A DNA stretch of 8,070 nucleotides from Candidatus Rifleibacteriota bacterium. Its GTDB lineage: Bacteria; Muiribacteriota; Ozemobacteria; Ozemobacterales; Ozemobacteraceae. The notes below the pieces were generated by a model. That model was not told the origin of the DNA. It was given only the letters and a program-made list of their open reading frames with translations, and did no database searches. Positions 6,674 through 8,070 of the stretch are shown here, piece by piece. The position numbers and the translations under genes were made by a program. The number at the start of each line of letters is the position of its first letter. Within the stretch, counting starts at the first letter, position 1. The stretch is taken from positions 1-8,070 of the forward strand of contig JAQUZA010000127.1 in assembly GCA_028691595.1 (NCBI GenBank). Direction: 5' to 3'.

Positions 6674-7708
6674 TCAGGGGTTAAGGGGCAGACTCAGGCT
6701 TATGCCATGAATTGCAAGTTCTTCACTGAAGGTTTGCCCTGAAGCAGGCAAAGTTCTGATTCGCAATGTCTGAATCTGGTAGCGTTCGGCCAGCAAAGGG
6801 TCTACTTTGCAGAAATCCTTTTCGGTGCAGACCAGCTGAAGGCCTTTTGCTGCTGCTGTTTCCCCGAGCTTATGCAGTTCAGAGAGAGAAAATCTGTGGT
6901 GATCTCTGAACTCAGCCCTTTCGGCAAGCTGACAACCCATTTCAGACAGCTGGCCATAGAATGATTCGGGGCGACCAATGGCAGAAAAAGCGAAATATTT
7001 CTTCAGAGGGCCTTTTGTCGGGGTAATCTCAACTTTGTGGCCACGCCAGTCAAAAAGACCTTCGCAAATGGTGCGAACTTTTATAACCGGCACGCCAGCA
7101 GCATGCCCGGCCAGCCAGTTCAACCAGAAAGACTGTTGATCTTCTGAGGCTGTTTCGCAGCGGGTGAGAAGAATCGCGTGCGCCTGCTGCAGGCGCTCGA
7201 CTGGTTCACGCAGGCGGCCAGCCGGAATCAACTGAGCCTCATTGCTTGAAGCCATGGCATCAAAAAGAACAAGATCGACATCTTTGGCGAGTCGGCGATA
7301 TTGAAAACCATCGTCGAGCAGAATAATTTCGGGTTTACAGCGCTTCTCAGCAATGATAGCCGAGTGGTGGCGATTCTTGCCCAGAAATACTGGAACTTCA
7401 GGAAACTTTGCGTTAAGTAAAATGGCTTCATCGGTCAGCATTGGCGGGTGAGGCCCGCGTCCCTGAAGATGAAAAAAGCTGCGTTCCCATGGGCTCCGGT
7501 AGCCGCGTGATAACACACAAACAGAGTGCTGACGAAGTTCAGAGAGAAGTTCGAACAGAACGGGGGTTTTGCCTGTGCCGCCCATACTCAGATTGCCCAC
7601 AGAGACCACCCTTGCTGCCGGCCGATATTTTAAAAAGCTGAAAAACGCAAAAAATTGGCGTTCGAGGCTCGAGACCAGACCATATATTTTTGCCAGACTA
7701 TTCTTCAT
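6674..7708 (-). CDS. lpxK: Tetraacyldisaccharide 4'-kinase LpxK (lipid A biosynthesis)
   Basis: LpxK transfers phosphate from ATP to the 4' position of the tetraacyldisaccharide 1-phosphate lipid A precursor at the inner face of the inner membrane. The 344 residues hold the whole family pattern: a hydrophobic membrane-associated N-terminus, P-loop GNLSMGGTGKTP (38-49), LSRGYR (66-71), the acidic pair TDE (92-94), LLDDGFQYRRL (130-140), LIPAGRLREP, FSAIGRPESFY, FRDHHRFS and CTEKDFCKV. The length is normal (about 320-350). I chose the ATG at 7708 because MKNSLAKIYG resembles other LpxK N-termini; it lies one base after the stop of the upstream gene (TGA-C-ATG). An upstream in-frame start at 7777 would add 23 residues overlapping that gene and is unlikely. 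No clear Shine-Dalgarno is present, so translation is probably coupled. One oddity is Tyr137, where most relatives have His after DDGFQ. No terminator was seen after the stop. Confidence 0.96.
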   Translation of the reverse strand: MKNSLAKIYGLVSSLERQFFAFFSFLKYRPAARVVSVGNLSMGGTGKTPVLFELLSELRQHSVCVLSRGYRSPWERSFFHLQGRGPHPPMLTDEAILLNAKFPEVPVFLGKNRHHSAIIAEKRCKPEIILLDDGFQYRRLAKDVDLVLFDAMASSNEAQLIPAGRLREPVERLQQAHAILLTRCETASEDQQSFWLNWLAGHAAGVPVIKVRTICEGLFDWRGHKVEITPTKGPLKKYFAFSAIGRPESFYGQLSEMGCQLAERAEFRDHHRFSLSELHKLGETAAAKGLQLVCTEKDFCKVDPLLAERYQIQTLRIRTLPASGQTFSEELAIHGISLSLPLNP

Positions 7709-7709
7709 G

Positions 7710-8070
7710 TCAGTCGGGATGTTGCAGCATCGCAGCAAAAGATTGACGCATTTTCTGCAGTCTCGCCTCATTTTCACGGCAAAAGCCTTCTCTGGCTGTT
7801 CTGAAATCGGCCACCCGGTTCTGCTGAAGCGTTAAAACCCCGGCATCGGCAGCAAGAGAAATGACTTTGCTGTCGTAAGCTGCCAGTTTTAAAGGCAAAC
7901 CGGCGCGAAGCATCGCCAGGCCGGCGTGATATCGCATTGCCAGGCCATAAGACAAATTATTGCAGGCTTCAGCAAATTCGCTGAATGATGACGGCTGAAG
8001 CACAGATGCAGCAGGAGCCAGGGTTTTTATGGCCCTCAGGTCTTCACGGCGGGCTGCCAGACCAACTATC
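7710..8070 (-). CDS. Polysaccharide pyruvyl transferase family protein, CsaB-like, C-terminal part (5' end outside window)
   Basis: The frame is open from the right edge and ends with TGA at 7712-7710, giving 119 visible residues. SSFSEFAEACNNLSYGLAMR (about 27-46), then YHAGLAMLRAGLPLKLAAYD and SKV, matches the C-terminal half of polysaccharide pyruvyl transferases. There a conserved [RY]HA segment and a Y-D-x-K-V strand belong to the GT-B-like fold. CsaB-type enzymes transfer pyruvate from phosphoenolpyruvate onto a cell-wall or surface glycan, often to anchor S-layer proteins; WcaK/AmsJ-type relatives act in exopolysaccharide synthesis. A fragment cannot separate these. The last 35 residues are charged and helical (FCRENEARLQKMRQSFAAML), as is usual for the family C-terminus. 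A GTG at 8003 lies inside the domain and is not the real start. The gene is in an operon with lpxK, whose ATG follows after a single base. Confidence 0.8.
   Translation of the reverse strand, partial: IVGLAARREDLRAIKTLAPAASVLQPSSFSEFAEACNNLSYGLAMRYHAGLAMLRAGLPLKLAAYDSKVISLAADAGVLTLQQNRVADFRTAREGFCRENEARLQKMRQSFAAMLQHPD

Noticed and set aside
6674..7777. Longer LpxK starting at 7777
   Set aside because: The extra 23 residues overlap the end of the pyruvyl transferase frame and do not resemble LpxK N-termini, whereas the ATG at 7708 gives a typical start directly after the upstream stop.

Overview
The window comes from a diderm (Gram-negative) bacterium. It carries LpxK, the lipid A 4'-kinase, which is only useful in a cell with lipid A. 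A bacterial-type SMC, sigma70-like promoters, Shine-Dalgarno sites and a classic intrinsic terminator fit this. Base composition looks intermediate and even throughout. I saw no insertion sequence, phage gene, tRNA, rRNA or CRISPR array. The lineage cannot be named from the sequence. A lipid A kinase next to a CsaB-like pyruvyl transferase, and a molybdenum hydroxylase subunit without its partners, would suit an anaerobic or facultative, little-studied phylum, but that is inference.

Layout. Bases 1-710 (minus) hold the N-terminal 236 residues of the chromosome-segregation ATPase SMC; the rest lies beyond the left edge. Bases 711-992 are a divergent intergenic region with palindromes and a plausible promoter. 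Bases 993-1139 (plus) encode a 48-residue protein with one C-terminal membrane segment and a good ribosome binding site. Bases 1140-1412 are non-coding, with a hairpin terminator and short repeats. Bases 1413-3686 (plus) encode a full-length xanthine dehydrogenase-type molybdopterin-binding subunit, and 3703-4932 (plus) a polytopic membrane protein of unknown function, probably co-transcribed with it. A strong bidirectional terminator at 4962-5010 separates this pair from the convergent gene at 5040-6566 (minus), an exported phospholipase D-like protein resembling cardiolipin synthase ClsC/YmdC, which has its own near-consensus promoter. Upstream of it on the same strand are lpxK (6674-7708) and the C-terminal 119 residues of a CsaB-like polysaccharide pyruvyl transferase (7710-8070, running off the right edge). 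One base separates the stop of the latter from the lpxK start.

How they work together. The right half is mainly cell-envelope biology: glycan pyruvylation, lipid A phosphorylation and phospholipid remodelling. The membrane protein at 3703 could belong to the same theme, but its closest neighbour is the hydroxylase subunit. That subunit normally works with an iron-sulfur and a FAD partner, neither of which is encoded here. I see no clear sign of a new defence, mobile or biosynthetic system. The items most worth a second look are the unannotated small membrane protein, the orphan hydroxylase paired with a membrane protein, and the lpxK-pyruvyl transferase coupling.
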